Source: Oscillospiraceae bacterium
Lineage (GTDB): Bacteria; Bacillota; Clostridia; Oscillospirales; CAG-272
Reading direction: 5' to 3'
NCBI GenBank assembly: GCA_015064095.1
Contig: SVSW01000015.1
Coordinates: 1-32,099, forward strand
DNA length: 32,099 bases
A program made the position numbers and the translations under genes. Shown piece after piece: positions 1 through 10,167 of the stretch (the stretch's first letter is position 1; each line of letters starts with the position of its first letter). The notes beneath the pieces are model-generated. The model was not told the DNA's origin. It did no database searches and was given only the letters and a program-made list of their open reading frames with translations.

Positions 1-902
1 ACCTGTACGTTTTCGGGCGTGTTTTCGCCCGGAATATCGCGCATGACCTCGCTGTAACCCGTTATCATCGTCAGCGGAGTGCGCAGATCGTGCGATAGAT
101 TGGATATAAGCTCTCGACGCAGATTTTCCGTTTTTGCAAGCTCTCCTGCGGCAAAATTAAGCGTGTCCGCAAGCTCGCGTGTTTCAAGATATCCGTCTCG
201 CGGGAAGCTGACATCAAAATCTCCGCGACCGAGCTTTTTAGCTTCTTCATTCATCTTAACTATCGGCTGCGAGACCCATTTGGACATGGCTGCCGCAAGA
301 ATGACAGCTCCGCCGAGCAAAACAAGACATATCCAGCTAAACTGCTTCATAAGCGTTGTCACAGTTGCCCCCAGCGGCGTATATATAATATCCAGCATCA
401 AAACATAATCGTATTCTTCGTTTTCGATTATGCGAACGCATATCATTTCCTTGCGAGCTTCATCGTCGGTTTGGCTTTCGCTCGACTGTGTATAGTTTTC
501 CCTGATTATTCTCGGCTCGTAATATGTTCCCGTTCCAAGTGCCTTTTCATAAAGCCTTGAAAGCTCTGTGTTGTTTGCCGCCCGTATATAAAAGCTGCCG
601 AATATCTGACTGCTGACTATTTGCTCGCTTATTCCGCTTTCGATCTTGAACACCCGCACATACATTTGATATTCAGTCGCATATTTAACGGAAAGCTCGT
701 TTAGCTTTTCCTCGTTTTCGATGTTCGCCGAGATCTCATCCGCCGCAGAATTCAGCTCCGAAAGCTTTGTGCTTTCATAGAAGCGGCCGAGCAGAAGCAC
801 CTGAAACACCCAGACGAGCAGTAGCATAAAAAGCGTGAACGCTGCGATATAGGCAAGCATTCTCAGCTTTATGCTCACAGCACTTTGATCCTTTTTTTTC
901 AT
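1..902 (-). CDS. Sensor histidine kinase (HAMP + HisKA), C-terminal part cut by window edge
   Basis: Minus-strand reading from ATG at 902 gives MKKKDQSAVSIKLRMLAYIAAF... with a TM segment, a HAMP-like region and the H-box LISNLSHDLRTPLTMITGYSEVMRDI near the left edge; starts directly after the RR stop codon. Confidence 0.93.
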   Translation of the reverse strand, partial: MKKKDQSAVSIKLRMLAYIAAFTLFMLLLVWVFQVLLLGRFYESTKLSELNSAADEISANIENEEKLNELSVKYATEYQMYVRVFKIESGISEQIVSSQIFGSFYIRAANNTELSRLYEKALGTGTYYEPRIIRENYTQSSESQTDDEARKEMICVRIIENEEYDYVLMLDIIYTPLGATVTTLMKQFSWICLVLLGGAVILAAAMSKWVSQPIVKMNEEAKKLGRGDFDVSFPRDGYLETRELADTLNFAAGELAKTENLRRELISNLSHDLRTPLTMITGYSEVMRDIPGENTPENVQ

Positions 903-903
903 A

Positions 904-1590
904 TCAGTTGCCTTCAAATCTGTATCCGACACCGCGCAGCGTTACGATATACGAAGCAAATCTGCCGAGCGATTTGCGAAGAAGCTTTATATGTGTGTCA
1001 AGTGTTCTTACGTCACCGTAAAAATCGTATCCCCAAACCTCGCAAAGCAGCTTTTCGCGCGACAGCGCTATGTTTCTGTTTTCAAGCATATAGAAAAAGA
1101 GATCGTACTCCTTTGGTGACATATCTATTCTTTGACCGTCGATCTTGACTGTTCTCGCCGTTATATCCGCGCAAAGTGCGCCGCCGTCAAGCTCTATTAC
1201 GCGGTTTTTATGGTCCACGCGCACAGGCGTCTTCACGCGCTTCATAACGGCATCAATGCGCATCATGAGCTCTTTCGGGGAAAACGGCTTTATAACATAG
1301 TCGTCGACCCCCAAGGAAAAAGCGTTTATTTTATCGTATTCCTCACCGCGCGCCGAAAGCATAATTATCGGAGTTTGTGAAAATTTCCGTATCTCTCGGC
1401 AAGCAGAAAAGCCGTCAAGCTCCGGCATCATGATATCGAGTATGACTATATCGAACTCTCCGCCGCGGCAAAGTCTTACAGCCTCCATGCCGTCTGCCGC
1501 TTCTATAACGCTGTGTCCTTCAAATTCAGCGTATTTTCTTAATATGGATCTTATTCTGGCTTCATCGTCAACTATAAGTATTTTATACAT
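904..1590 (-). CDS. OmpR/PhoB-family response regulator
   Basis: 228 aa; receiver domain (ILIVDDEARIRSILRKYAEFEGH, VILDIMMPELDG, K in VIKPFSPKEL) plus winged-helix DNA-binding domain (MSPKEYDLFFYMLENRN..LREKLL..VWGYDFYGDVRTLDTHIKLLRKSL..Y..TLRGVGYRFE). Confidence 0.96.
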   Translation of the reverse strand: MYKILIVDDEARIRSILRKYAEFEGHSVIEAADGMEAVRLCRGGEFDIVILDIMMPELDGFSACREIRKFSQTPIIMLSARGEEYDKINAFSLGVDDYVIKPFSPKELMMRIDAVMKRVKTPVRVDHKNRVIELDGGALCADITARTVKIDGQRIDMSPKEYDLFFYMLENRNIALSREKLLCEVWGYDFYGDVRTLDTHIKLLRKSLGRFASYIVTLRGVGYRFEGN

Positions 1591-1616
1591 AGCCCTCTCC
1601 TTTATGATGTCAATTT

Positions 1617-1645
1617 ATTTTAACATATCGACGCAAAAAAATCAA
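1617..1645 (-). promoter_or_regulatory. Candidate sigma-A promoter of the RR/HK operon (TTGATT-N17-TAAAAT on minus strand)
   Basis: Plus-strand ATTTTA (1617-1622) and AATCAA (1640-1645) spaced 17 bp, upstream of the RR start. Confidence 0.6.
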
Positions 1646-1774
1646 GAATTTTATATATTGAGAAAATTATCTGCTTTTTATGTATATGTTCATTTTAATC
1701 GTATATTGTGACGGTTTTATGACGGGGCATCAAGCGCCACATGAAATTTATTGCAAGTATTTTTTTCGGTGGCG

Positions 1775-1803
1775 TTGTTTTTGATGCTTAAATATGGTAT
1801 ACT
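1775..1803 (+). promoter_or_regulatory. Candidate sigma-A promoter of the queG-like/addBA operon (TTGTTT-N17-TATACT)
   Basis: -35/-10 with 17-bp spacer, followed by AGGAGG and ATG at 1830. Confidence 0.65.
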
Positions 1804-1829
1804 ATATTTAATAGATCAGGAGGTATATC

Positions 1830-2633
1830 ATGATACAAAGAATTGCCGAGATTTTGCGCGCCGAAGGGATCGAGCTTTTTTCACCGATCTCACTCTCTTT
1901 TTGCAATATAAAAAAAGATTACCTTCTGCGTACCGAGGGGATAAAGAACGGTACGGCTATAATGCTTGCAGCTCCCTATCTTTCGCGGGAGGCAATCGGT
2001 GCCGGCATTTCGGCATATGCCGTGCCCCGTGATTACCATCTTTATTTTCGCGAGCTGTTTGCCCGCATTCTCCCCGTTTTGCGTGAGGAATTTCCCGAAA
2101 ATCGGTTTTGCGGATTTACCGACCATTCACCGATAGACGAGCGCGATGCCGCCGCCAAGTCGGGGCTCGGAATTATCGGCAAAAACGGATTGCTTATAAC
2201 CGAAAAATATTCATCTTTCGTATTTATCGGAGAGATAATAACCGATGCGGATCTTCCGTGCTCTTTATCAGAGTCGAAATATTGCGAGGATTGCGGTGCT
2301 TGCACTGCGGCTTGCCCTATGAGAGAAGGCTTTGAATGTCTTTCGGCCGTAACTCAGAAAAAAGGCGAGCTTTCTTCCGCCGAAGCAGATTACATACGCA
2401 AATACGGCTCGCTGTGGGGCTGTGATATATGCCAAAATGCTTGTCCTCACACAAAGCGCGCGATTGACAGCGGCGAAATTTTCACAAAAATTCCGTTCTT
2501 CTTGGAAAAGCTTACTCCAAGGCCGACTGCCGACGATATCCTTTCAATGAATGACGTTGAATTTTCCGAGCGCGCCTATTCGTGGCGCGGTCGCGAGTGT
2601 ATTTTGCGGAATATTGGTCTTTCGGAGAAATAA
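1830..2633 (+). CDS. Epoxyqueuosine reductase (QueG)-like / double 4Fe-4S cluster protein
   Basis: 267 aa; DSPIDER-type motif (DHSPIDERDAAAKSGLGIIGKNGLLI), ferredoxin motifs CEDCGACTAACP and CDICQNACP; good RBS (aggagg). Confidence 0.85.
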   Translation: MIQRIAEILRAEGIELFSPISLSFCNIKKDYLLRTEGIKNGTAIMLAAPYLSREAIGAGISAYAVPRDYHLYFRELFARILPVLREEFPENRFCGFTDHSPIDERDAAAKSGLGIIGKNGLLITEKYSSFVFIGEIITDADLPCSLSESKYCEDCGACTAACPMREGFECLSAVTQKKGELSSAEADYIRKYGSLWGCDICQNACPHTKRAIDSGEIFTKIPFFLEKLTPRPTADDILSMNDVEFSERAYSWRGRECILRNIGLSEK

Positions 2634-3261
2634 TATCAAAAAACGTAACGGTAACTCAAACAAAAAATTTGCTTTGGCGGCGAATTACGCCGAGGCATTC
2701 AAAAAAGATTCATTTACGGAATCTATCTTATTCCTCGCACGCTCAACCTCGGCGTACGACCGATTGTCCGAAATTTCAGCGTGGTTTTCTCGGCTTCGTA
2801 TTCTGCGCTTGATAATACGGGTTTTCTCATTTTTCGTGGCGTTTCTTGAGGCGGGAATATTTTTTATAATCGCATCGTCGATCCTGCTTTTCGTCATGCC
2901 CGTTTTGGTGCTCCTCTATTTCGGAGTTTACAGCGCCGCCTTGATCTTTCGCAGATATGAAAACAAAAAGCTCGAAAATAAGCTTTCGGGGCGCAGAGTT
3001 TTTGTGTTCTTTGCTGACCGAGAGCGAGAAAGCAAAGAAAATTCGTTTTTTTCGGGTCTCTGTAAAGATTTCGCAAAAGCCGAAAACGCCGCTGTTATAG
3101 TGGTTTCACCCTTCTTCTTTTCGTCAACCGCCTTCGGTGAAAAAAAGCCGTATCTCAACATACGCTCGCCTGAGGATAACCTTTATATCTGCCGTCGGAC
3201 AAGCTTTTTCTCGCTTCGCCGAACGGTGCTTTCAAAGCTTGACACAGTATATTTCTTTTGA
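2614..3261 (+). CDS. Hypothetical membrane protein, start uncertain
   Basis: ORF 2551-3261 overlaps the queG-like 3' end; a TTG at 2614 is one possible internal start. Two hydrophobic helices (IIRVFSFFVAFLEAGIFFIIASSILLFVMPVLVLLYFGVYSAALIF) followed by a basic soluble tail; same strand and tightly packed between queG-like and addB. Confidence 0.6.
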   Translation: MVFRRNNIKKRNGNSNKKFALAANYAEAFKKDSFTESILFLARSTSAYDRLSEISAWFSRLRILRLIIRVFSFFVAFLEAGIFFIIASSILLFVMPVLVLLYFGVYSAALIFRRYENKKLENKLSGRRVFVFFADRERESKENSFFSGLCKDFAKAENAAVIVVSPFFFSSTAFGEKKPYLNIRSPEDNLYICRRTSFFSLRRTVLSKLDTVYFF

Positions 3262-3274
3262 TATGGAGATTTAA

Positions 3275-6200
3275 ATGATCACTTTTGTGTACGGAGCGCC
3301 GGGACACGGAAAAACGCATTACGTGTTCTCCGCCCTCGCCGAAAACTACGAAAACTCAATACTCCTCGTGCCCGAGCAGCATACGGTTACGGCTGAACGC
3401 CGCGCCCTCGAGGTGTTGCCATCTGTGGCGCAGCTCAATTTTGAGGTGCTGAATTTTTCGCGCCTGTCAAACCGAGTTTTCCGTATGTTCGGCGGACTGT
3501 CGTATCATTATATAAACGCAGGTGCGCGCTCGCTCTTTATGTGGCGCACGCTTCGGGAGCTTTCACCGCTTCTCGAGGAATATTCGGCAAACGGCAACGA
3601 GCTTTCCTTGACGCCCGTTATGTTGAATGCGCTTTCGGAGCTTAAAAACGCAGGAGTTTCACCGTCTGAGCTTGAATCAGCTGCTGATAAGCTTGGGGGC
3701 AGCTCTCCTCTGCGCGCAAAGCTTCGAGATCTTTCTCTCGTTTTTTCAGCCTACGAAAACCTCGTCAAGCAAAGCTATGACGACGCAACAGATGACCTTT
3801 ATAAGCTCTGTGAGATCGTAGACCGAGAAAAAATATTCCTCGGCAAAAAGATCTACATAGATTCATTTTCAAGCTTCACAGCACCCGAGCTTGCGGTTAT
3901 TCGACGCATATTCTCACAGGCGGACGATGTGACGGTCACGCTCGGATGCGAATCGCCGAATGTGAGAATGATCTCAAACGAGAGCATAAACGAAACGGCA
4001 AAAGCCTTGTCCGAGATCGCAAAAGCGGCAGGTAAAAAGGTAAATTCCGTGTTTTTGACCGAAAATCACCGTGCGGCAAACGCAGAGCTCTCCTCTGTCA
4101 ATTCCTCGCTTTGGTCGCTTGGTGCGGTCAATGCGGAAGATATCTCGGAAGATGAGCGCGGTAACATTCGCATTATAAACACAAAAAATGCTTATTCTCA
4201 AGCGGACGCCGTTGTCTCTATCATTCTTTCAGAGCTGAAAAGGGGCTTGCGTTACCGCGAGATCGCCGTCATCGCGCGTGATATTTCGACTTATCGCGGC
4301 ATTCTTGATCCGGCGCTTGCCGCGGCGGGAATTCCTTATTTTATGTCTACCCCATCGGAGCTTGCGGCAAAGCCCGTTGTGCGACTTCTCACCTCTGCAC
4401 TTCGAATAAAGGCACTCGGTTTTCGCACGGAAGATGTCCTTGCCAATACCGCAACGGGGCTTTATCGGATCGATGACCGCGATGCCGATCTTTTCTCCGA
4501 ATATGTAAACACCTGGAACATACAAAGAAAGCAATTTCTTGAGCCGTGGAGCATGAATCCCGACGGTTATACCGGATACTTAACCGAGCGCGGCAAAAAG
4601 ATACTTGCCGCCGCAAATCGCGTGCGCGAAGCACTTGTCGGTGACCTGACCGAATTTTTCACAATGCTTGACGCTGCTGAGAATGTACGCGGAATGTGTC
4701 GCGCGGTCTATCACTATTTTGAAAGAATCGAGCTTCAAAAAACGCTCCGCGCGCGTGCCGCAGAGGAGCTTGATCTTGGTCATCGCCGCGAAGCTGCCGA
4801 TCTTCTTGCCGTTTGGAATCTCGAAATGGGAATACTCGACGACATTGCTTCAGCTCTCGGGGACGAAAAGCTCTCCGCAGATGAGTTTTTGCGCGCGTTT
4901 ACACTTGCGGTTTCGACAGCAGATACGGGAGCTATTCCCACAGGATATGACGAGGTCACTCTCGGCTCGGCTTCCCTTCTGCGTACGGAAGGTATCAAAT
5001 GCGCGATCCTCATAGGCATGAACGAAGATGAATTTCCTTACTCAGTACGCGATACGGGGCTTTTCTCGGACACCGACAGAAAGGCGCTTTCGGCACTGGG
5101 GCTCACCGTGTCGTCCGACCTCGGCGAGCGCACGAGCGAAGAATTTTTATATGCACGGCGCGCTATGACCGCCCCGTCCGAGCGGCTCTATATGCTCTTT
5201 TGCACATCTGCCGCATCGGGCAAGCTTTTGCGCCCGTCGCTCCTTATCGGCAGAGTTCAAAAGCTGCTTCCTTACATCGAAATTGAAAGCTACGAAAAAG
5301 CCCCTCTTTCTCTCACCGTACTGTCGCCCTCTACGGCGGCGAGCCGTATAACGGGACTTATACCGTCTGCCGATTCCGTGGCTTTGCGCGAGATCTTGAC
5401 CGAGCGCGGCATCTTACCGTCCTCAACCGAAATTTCCGAGCCGGACTGCACGCTTGACCCCGAAACCGCCGATCTCGTTTTCGGCGATAAGCTGTACCTT
5501 TCTCAGTCGCGTATTGATAAGTACGTGCTATGTGCGTTCAATTATGCTTGCGAATACATACTTGAGCTGCGCGATGATGAAAAAGCGCAGGTCGGCTTTA
5601 ATATCATGGGTAGCTTTGTTCACTCGCTGCTTGAAGAAATTTTAACTCTCGCCTCGCGCCGAGAGGAGCTTGATTTTGAGCTTAATGAAGACAAAACCGC
5701 ACCGATCGCAGACCGCATAATTGAAAATCTGCTTGATGAGATCTGCCCCGACGAGAAAAAGCGCTCCGCGCGCATTTCTCATCTTTTCCTGCGCCTGCGC
5801 AGACTTGCGATGCTCATGCTTTCAAATTTGCGCGATGAATTTGCTCACAGCGAATTTACGCCAGAATTTTTTGAGCTTCGTATCGGCGGCGATGCGGTTG
5901 ACCCAATGACGTTCTCGCTTCCCGATGGTACGGAGGTTCGGATCTCGGGATTTATCGACCGCGTTGATATAATGAAAAAAGACGGCGAAATATACATTCG
6001 CGTGATAGATTACAAGACCGGCGCAAAGGAATTTTCCTTTGACGACATAAAAAACGGTCAAAATCTCCAGCTGCTCATATACCTTTTCGCACTTTGCCGA
6101 CCCGACACGGAATTTGCGCGCCGCCTCGGCTGTGAGGACGGTCAAGCTCCTATCCCTGCGGCGGCACACTATCTTTCGTCGGCGGTTTCCGTAAAAAAGC

Positions 6201-6574
6201 TCGATACACCGCAACCGCCCGAGGAGATCCTTGCCGATGCCGAAAGCCGTCTGTCACGCAGCGGAATTTACAGAAACGATCCGATGATCCTTCACGCACT
6301 CAACTCCGAATCAAAGAAAAACATGCTCGGCGGTATTGTGGAAAAAGACGGCACATTCAGCGGAAAGGGTCTTGTTGCCCCGTCACAGTTTGATTCTTTG
6401 AAGAAAGATCTTGAAAATACGTTATCACGTATCGCAATCTCAATGCGCGAAGGTCGCGCCGACGCCGCACCCATATCACCCGATTTGGAACAGCCGTGCA
6501 AATACTGCAAAATGAGCCCGATCTGCCGCAGCGCCGGCAAAAAAGCAAAGAAAGGAGAGAAAAATGGCATTTAA
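3275..6574 (+). CDS. addB: Helicase-exonuclease AddAB, AddB subunit
   Basis: 1099 aa; N-terminal GAPGHGKT, AddB-like N-terminus (LLVPEQHTVTAERRAL), C-terminal PD-(D/E)XK nuclease (GFIDRVDI...RVIDYKTG), Fe-S cysteines CKYCKMSPIC plus an upstream Cys; followed directly by addA. Confidence 0.93.
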   Translation: MITFVYGAPGHGKTHYVFSALAENYENSILLVPEQHTVTAERRALEVLPSVAQLNFEVLNFSRLSNRVFRMFGGLSYHYINAGARSLFMWRTLRELSPLLEEYSANGNELSLTPVMLNALSELKNAGVSPSELESAADKLGGSSPLRAKLRDLSLVFSAYENLVKQSYDDATDDLYKLCEIVDREKIFLGKKIYIDSFSSFTAPELAVIRRIFSQADDVTVTLGCESPNVRMISNESINETAKALSEIAKAAGKKVNSVFLTENHRAANAELSSVNSSLWSLGAVNAEDISEDERGNIRIINTKNAYSQADAVVSIILSELKRGLRYREIAVIARDISTYRGILDPALAAAGIPYFMSTPSELAAKPVVRLLTSALRIKALGFRTEDVLANTATGLYRIDDRDADLFSEYVNTWNIQRKQFLEPWSMNPDGYTGYLTERGKKILAAANRVREALVGDLTEFFTMLDAAENVRGMCRAVYHYFERIELQKTLRARAAEELDLGHRREAADLLAVWNLEMGILDDIASALGDEKLSADEFLRAFTLAVSTADTGAIPTGYDEVTLGSASLLRTEGIKCAILIGMNEDEFPYSVRDTGLFSDTDRKALSALGLTVSSDLGERTSEEFLYARRAMTAPSERLYMLFCTSAASGKLLRPSLLIGRVQKLLPYIEIESYEKAPLSLTVLSPSTAASRITGLIPSADSVALREILTERGILPSSTEISEPDCTLDPETADLVFGDKLYLSQSRIDKYVLCAFNYACEYILELRDDEKAQVGFNIMGSFVHSLLEEILTLASRREELDFELNEDKTAPIADRIIENLLDEICPDEKKRSARISHLFLRLRRLAMLMLSNLRDEFAHSEFTPEFFELRIGGDAVDPMTFSLPDGTEVRISGFIDRVDIMKKDGEIYIRVIDYKTGAKEFSFDDIKNGQNLQLLIYLFALCRPDTEFARRLGCEDGQAPIPAAAHYLSSAVSVKKLDTPQPPEEILADAESRLSRSGIYRNDPMILHALNSESKKNMLGGIVEKDGTFSGKGLVAPSQFDSLKKDLENTLSRIAISMREGRADAAPISPDLEQPCKYCKMSPICRSAGKKAKKGEKNGI

Positions 6575-9500
6575 TCCAACTCCTGCGCAGAGCGCCGCAA
6601 TAGAAACAAAAGACCGTTCTCTCCTCATATCCGCCGCCGCCGGCTCCGGCAAAACGGCGACACTTACACAAAGGATCATAAGCTCCCTGACGGATAAAAA
6701 CGAGCCCGCCGATATCTCGCGTATGCTAGTTGTCACATTTACACGCGCGGCGGCGGCGGAGCTTCGTGAAAGGATCACGGCGGCGATATCCGCCGCACTT
6801 GTCGACACACCGTCCGACCCTCATCTTTGCCGCCAGGCTCTGCTTGTCGGCAGTGCCGATATCTGCACGATCGACTCTTTTTGTCTTGATGTCGTGCGTG
6901 CGAATTTTCAGCGTCTTAAAACCGACGACGGCACACCTCTGCCACCAGATTTTCGCTTGGCGGACGAATCCGAGCTTTCAACGCTCGCAATCTCCACCAT
7001 GAACGCAACGATCGATGATTGGTACGACAAGCCGGCAGAAAAATTTGATTTTGCCGCCTTTGCCGAGAATTTTGCATCAGCACGCGATGACGGCACGCTC
7101 GTTGAAGCTCTTATAAGATTTTCCGAGCAGACCTCGCTTTATAAAAACGCGCACACTTTTTCAAAAAAATGTGCCGAGGATCTCTTCTCCGCTGCAAAAA
7201 GCGGTGAGTTTTTCGACTCCGCCGCAGGTCAGGTCATAAAAGAGCTTACCGAAAGCACTGCGGAATTTGCCGAGAAAATACTCACCGACGCGCTCACTTA
7301 TCTTGCAAACATACCCACCGCCGAGGCAAAATACAGCCCTGCGATCGCACAGGATCTAAAAACTGTACAAGATATAAAGAAGGCTCTGAGGTGCGGTTAT
7401 GCGGCAACCAAAGCCGTGCTTGACGATTATCTTCCGCTTCCTTTGAAATCTCTCGGCAAATACGCCGACGACGTAACGGCATATTATAAATCAAAGCGCG
7501 ACGGCATCAAAAAATCTCTCGTTTCCCTGCGCTCGGCTTACTATTCCTTTGACGGTGAAATACTCCCAAAATATATGGCTATCACTGCCAAAAATGCGCG
7601 TCTTCTCGGCGAGTTCACCGAGGATTATCGAGCTCGCCTTGCACACGAGAAAGCTTCGCGCCGCATTTGCAGCTTTAACGATATAAAGCGGTTGGCTTTC
7701 GAGCTTCTCGTCACCCCCGAAGGATCACCGACAGATATCGCGCTCGCCTTGCGCGAAAAATACGAGGCGGTGTATATCGATGAATATCAGGACGTCGACC
7801 CATTACAAGATGCTATTTTTGCCGCCGTGGCGCGTCCTGACGGACGGTTCATGGTCGGCGACATCAAGCAAAGCATTTACGGATTCCGCGGTTCGGATCC
7901 GTCAATTTTCGGGCAATACCGCAACACCTTTGCTCCGCTTGGTGAAAAAGGATCGCTCGGAGCTTCAATATTTATGTCCGAAAACTTCCGCTGCGACAAG
8001 CCGATAATTGATTTTACCAATCTTGTAAGCCGCGCGACCTTTGCTCCGGCAAAAGGCGCGGTTGATTATAGCGACGATGACGATCTTATAAACGGAAAGT
8101 CCGGCGGTGATGCTCCGGTCAAGCTTTCGTTCATTCTTCCTCCGGATAAAAGCAGCGATGCCGAATTTGAAATCGAGCGCGGCGAGATCCGATACATAGT
8201 CAATGAAATCGTTTCCTTGCTTGAAAATACGAAAAAGAACGATGGCGAGCCTATACTCCCGGGCGATATTGCAGTTCTTTCGCGCTCGACATCGCTTTGC
8301 GCGGCTGTCGGCGAGGCGCTGGCGCAAGTTGGCGTTCCGACTGCCAATATAGCAACCAAGGATTATTTCGAAAATCCCGAGGTCCTGCTCCTGCTCTCTC
8401 TTGTCAGCGCAGTTGCCGATCCTCACCGCGACATTCGACTGGCGGCTGCCCTTCGCTCACCCGTTTTCGGCTTTTCAATGGACGAGCTTGTGCGTATCCG
8501 CCGATCTTCCGACAGCTCTTGCTCGCTTTACGACGCAATAGAGCTTTACGGAGAAGAACCGCTTGCCGCAAAATGCCGTGAATTTGAAAAAACTCTTTCG
8601 TATCTTCGCCGTGCATCACGCACTCTGCCCGTTGACAGATTTGTTCGCGAGCTTTTCGACCGTTTTTCTCTTTCCTCTATGACACTCGAAAACGATCCGC
8701 GCTCGTCCGAAAAAATACACGACAATATTTTGCGCTTCTATGAATATGCGCGCACATTCTCGCAAAACCGTTCAGGATCTGATCTTTTATCCTTTGTGAA
8801 ATATATTGACGATATGATCGAAGCGGGAGTTCGCACGGAAAGTGAAAGCGAGCGCTCGCCCGACCGCGTGGCACTGCTCACCGTTCACAAATCAAAGGGG
8901 CTTGAATTCCCCGTTGTATTCCTCTGCGGTTGCGGCACGCGCTTTAACCGCGACAGCACGAAAGCTCCTATGCTTTATGACAGCTCATGCGGTATCGGAC
9001 TTTCGATAACCGACGAAACGGGCTTTGCGCGTGTTGACACACCGATACGCGCGGCGATAGCCCGCGCCGTGACGGATCGCGAAACGGAAGAAGAAATGCG
9101 CATACTTTATGTTGCGCTTACTCGCGCCCGTGAGCGACTTTACATTACGGGAATGCTCTCAAAGGCGGCATATGAGCGTGCACAGTCGGAGCTTTATCCG
9201 AAAAAATATCTTTGCCGTTACTCGGTGCTCGCCGCCGGATCATTCCTTGATTGGCTCCTTCCCGTCGCTCTTATCGGCGATCCCAGCTTTGAGCTTTCGA
9301 TCCTCGCCTCAGACGATATACCCGATGCTTTCCCGAAAGATCAAGGTGAAAATATAAAAGAGGTTTCAGATGAGGATATTGCCAAGGCAAAAAAGATATT
9401 TGAAGAAAATTTTGAACACAGGTACGCACACGGAGCATCGCTGACACTGCCTGCAAAGCTGTCTGTCTCAAAACTGTATCCCACGGTGCTTGATGATGAC

Positions 9501-10133
9501 GGCGCGGCAACGCTTGATGAAAGCAATTTGCCTGAGCTTGTTTCAAAGCCGCTTTTCATGCTTGAGGACGGCGAAGAAAAAGAAAAAGCCACCGCCGCAG
9601 AACGCGGTACGGCAACTCATGTCTTTCTTCAATTTTGCGATTTTTCGCGTGCTGAGCGCTCGGTACGCGAGGAGCTTTCACGCTTGACCGCCGAGAGATT
9701 TATACCCGAAGGCACGGCGGCGCTCGTCAATGTGCGTCAGCTTGAAAAATTCTTTGAAAGCAAGCTTTATCTTTCGCTCAAGCATGCAAAAAAGATATAT
9801 CGCGAGCAAAGGTTCAATCTTTTGCTCCCTGCCGAAACATTCACGGGTACGGAGAGCTTAAAATTGAACCTTGAAGGTGAAAATTTGCTCGTTCAGGGCG
9901 TTATCGACCTCGTTTTTGAGGACGAAAACGGCGATATCACGCTTTGCGATTATAAGACCGATTATCTGACAAAAGACGAGCTTTGCGACACCGCCGCGGC
10001 AAAAAAGAAGCTCGTTGCACGCCACGGTCAGCAGCTTGCGTACTATTCGGAGGCGGTTACCCGTCTTTTTGGACGCGCACCTGCAAGGGTATGTATCTAC
10101 TCCTTGCCTCTCGGCGACACGGTCGAGATATAA
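6564..10133 (+). CDS. addA: Helicase-exonuclease AddAB, AddA subunit (UvrD/PcrA-type helicase + nuclease)
   Basis: 1189 aa; Walker A SAAAGSGKTATLTQRI, DEYQDVDPLQ, SF1 motifs (VALLTVHKSKGLEFPVVFLCG, RILYVALTRARERLYI), nuclease motif GVIDLVFEDENGDITLCDYKTD; overlaps addB by 11 bp. Confidence 0.96.
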   Translation: MAFNPTPAQSAAIETKDRSLLISAAAGSGKTATLTQRIISSLTDKNEPADISRMLVVTFTRAAAAELRERITAAISAALVDTPSDPHLCRQALLVGSADICTIDSFCLDVVRANFQRLKTDDGTPLPPDFRLADESELSTLAISTMNATIDDWYDKPAEKFDFAAFAENFASARDDGTLVEALIRFSEQTSLYKNAHTFSKKCAEDLFSAAKSGEFFDSAAGQVIKELTESTAEFAEKILTDALTYLANIPTAEAKYSPAIAQDLKTVQDIKKALRCGYAATKAVLDDYLPLPLKSLGKYADDVTAYYKSKRDGIKKSLVSLRSAYYSFDGEILPKYMAITAKNARLLGEFTEDYRARLAHEKASRRICSFNDIKRLAFELLVTPEGSPTDIALALREKYEAVYIDEYQDVDPLQDAIFAAVARPDGRFMVGDIKQSIYGFRGSDPSIFGQYRNTFAPLGEKGSLGASIFMSENFRCDKPIIDFTNLVSRATFAPAKGAVDYSDDDDLINGKSGGDAPVKLSFILPPDKSSDAEFEIERGEIRYIVNEIVSLLENTKKNDGEPILPGDIAVLSRSTSLCAAVGEALAQVGVPTANIATKDYFENPEVLLLLSLVSAVADPHRDIRLAAALRSPVFGFSMDELVRIRRSSDSSCSLYDAIELYGEEPLAAKCREFEKTLSYLRRASRTLPVDRFVRELFDRFSLSSMTLENDPRSSEKIHDNILRFYEYARTFSQNRSGSDLLSFVKYIDDMIEAGVRTESESERSPDRVALLTVHKSKGLEFPVVFLCGCGTRFNRDSTKAPMLYDSSCGIGLSITDETGFARVDTPIRAAIARAVTDRETEEEMRILYVALTRARERLYITGMLSKAAYERAQSELYPKKYLCRYSVLAAGSFLDWLLPVALIGDPSFELSILASDDIPDAFPKDQGENIKEVSDEDIAKAKKIFEENFEHRYAHGASLTLPAKLSVSKLYPTVLDDDGAATLDESNLPELVSKPLFMLEDGEEKEKATAAERGTATHVFLQFCDFSRAERSVREELSRLTAERFIPEGTAALVNVRQLEKFFESKLYLSLKHAKKIYREQRFNLLLPAETFTGTESLKLNLEGENLLVQGVIDLVFEDENGDITLCDYKTDYLTKDELCDTAAAKKKLVARHGQQLAYYSEAVTRLFGRAPARVCIYSLPLGDTVEI

Positions 10134-10134
10134 A

Positions 10135-10167
10135 AAATACGGATCGCTTAGCGATCCGTATTTTTTT
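10135..10167. terminator. Bidirectional intrinsic terminator between convergent addA and isomerase-like gene
   Basis: aaaatacggatcgc-tta-gcgatccgtattttttt, perfect stem with A-run and T-run on opposite sides. Confidence 0.88.
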
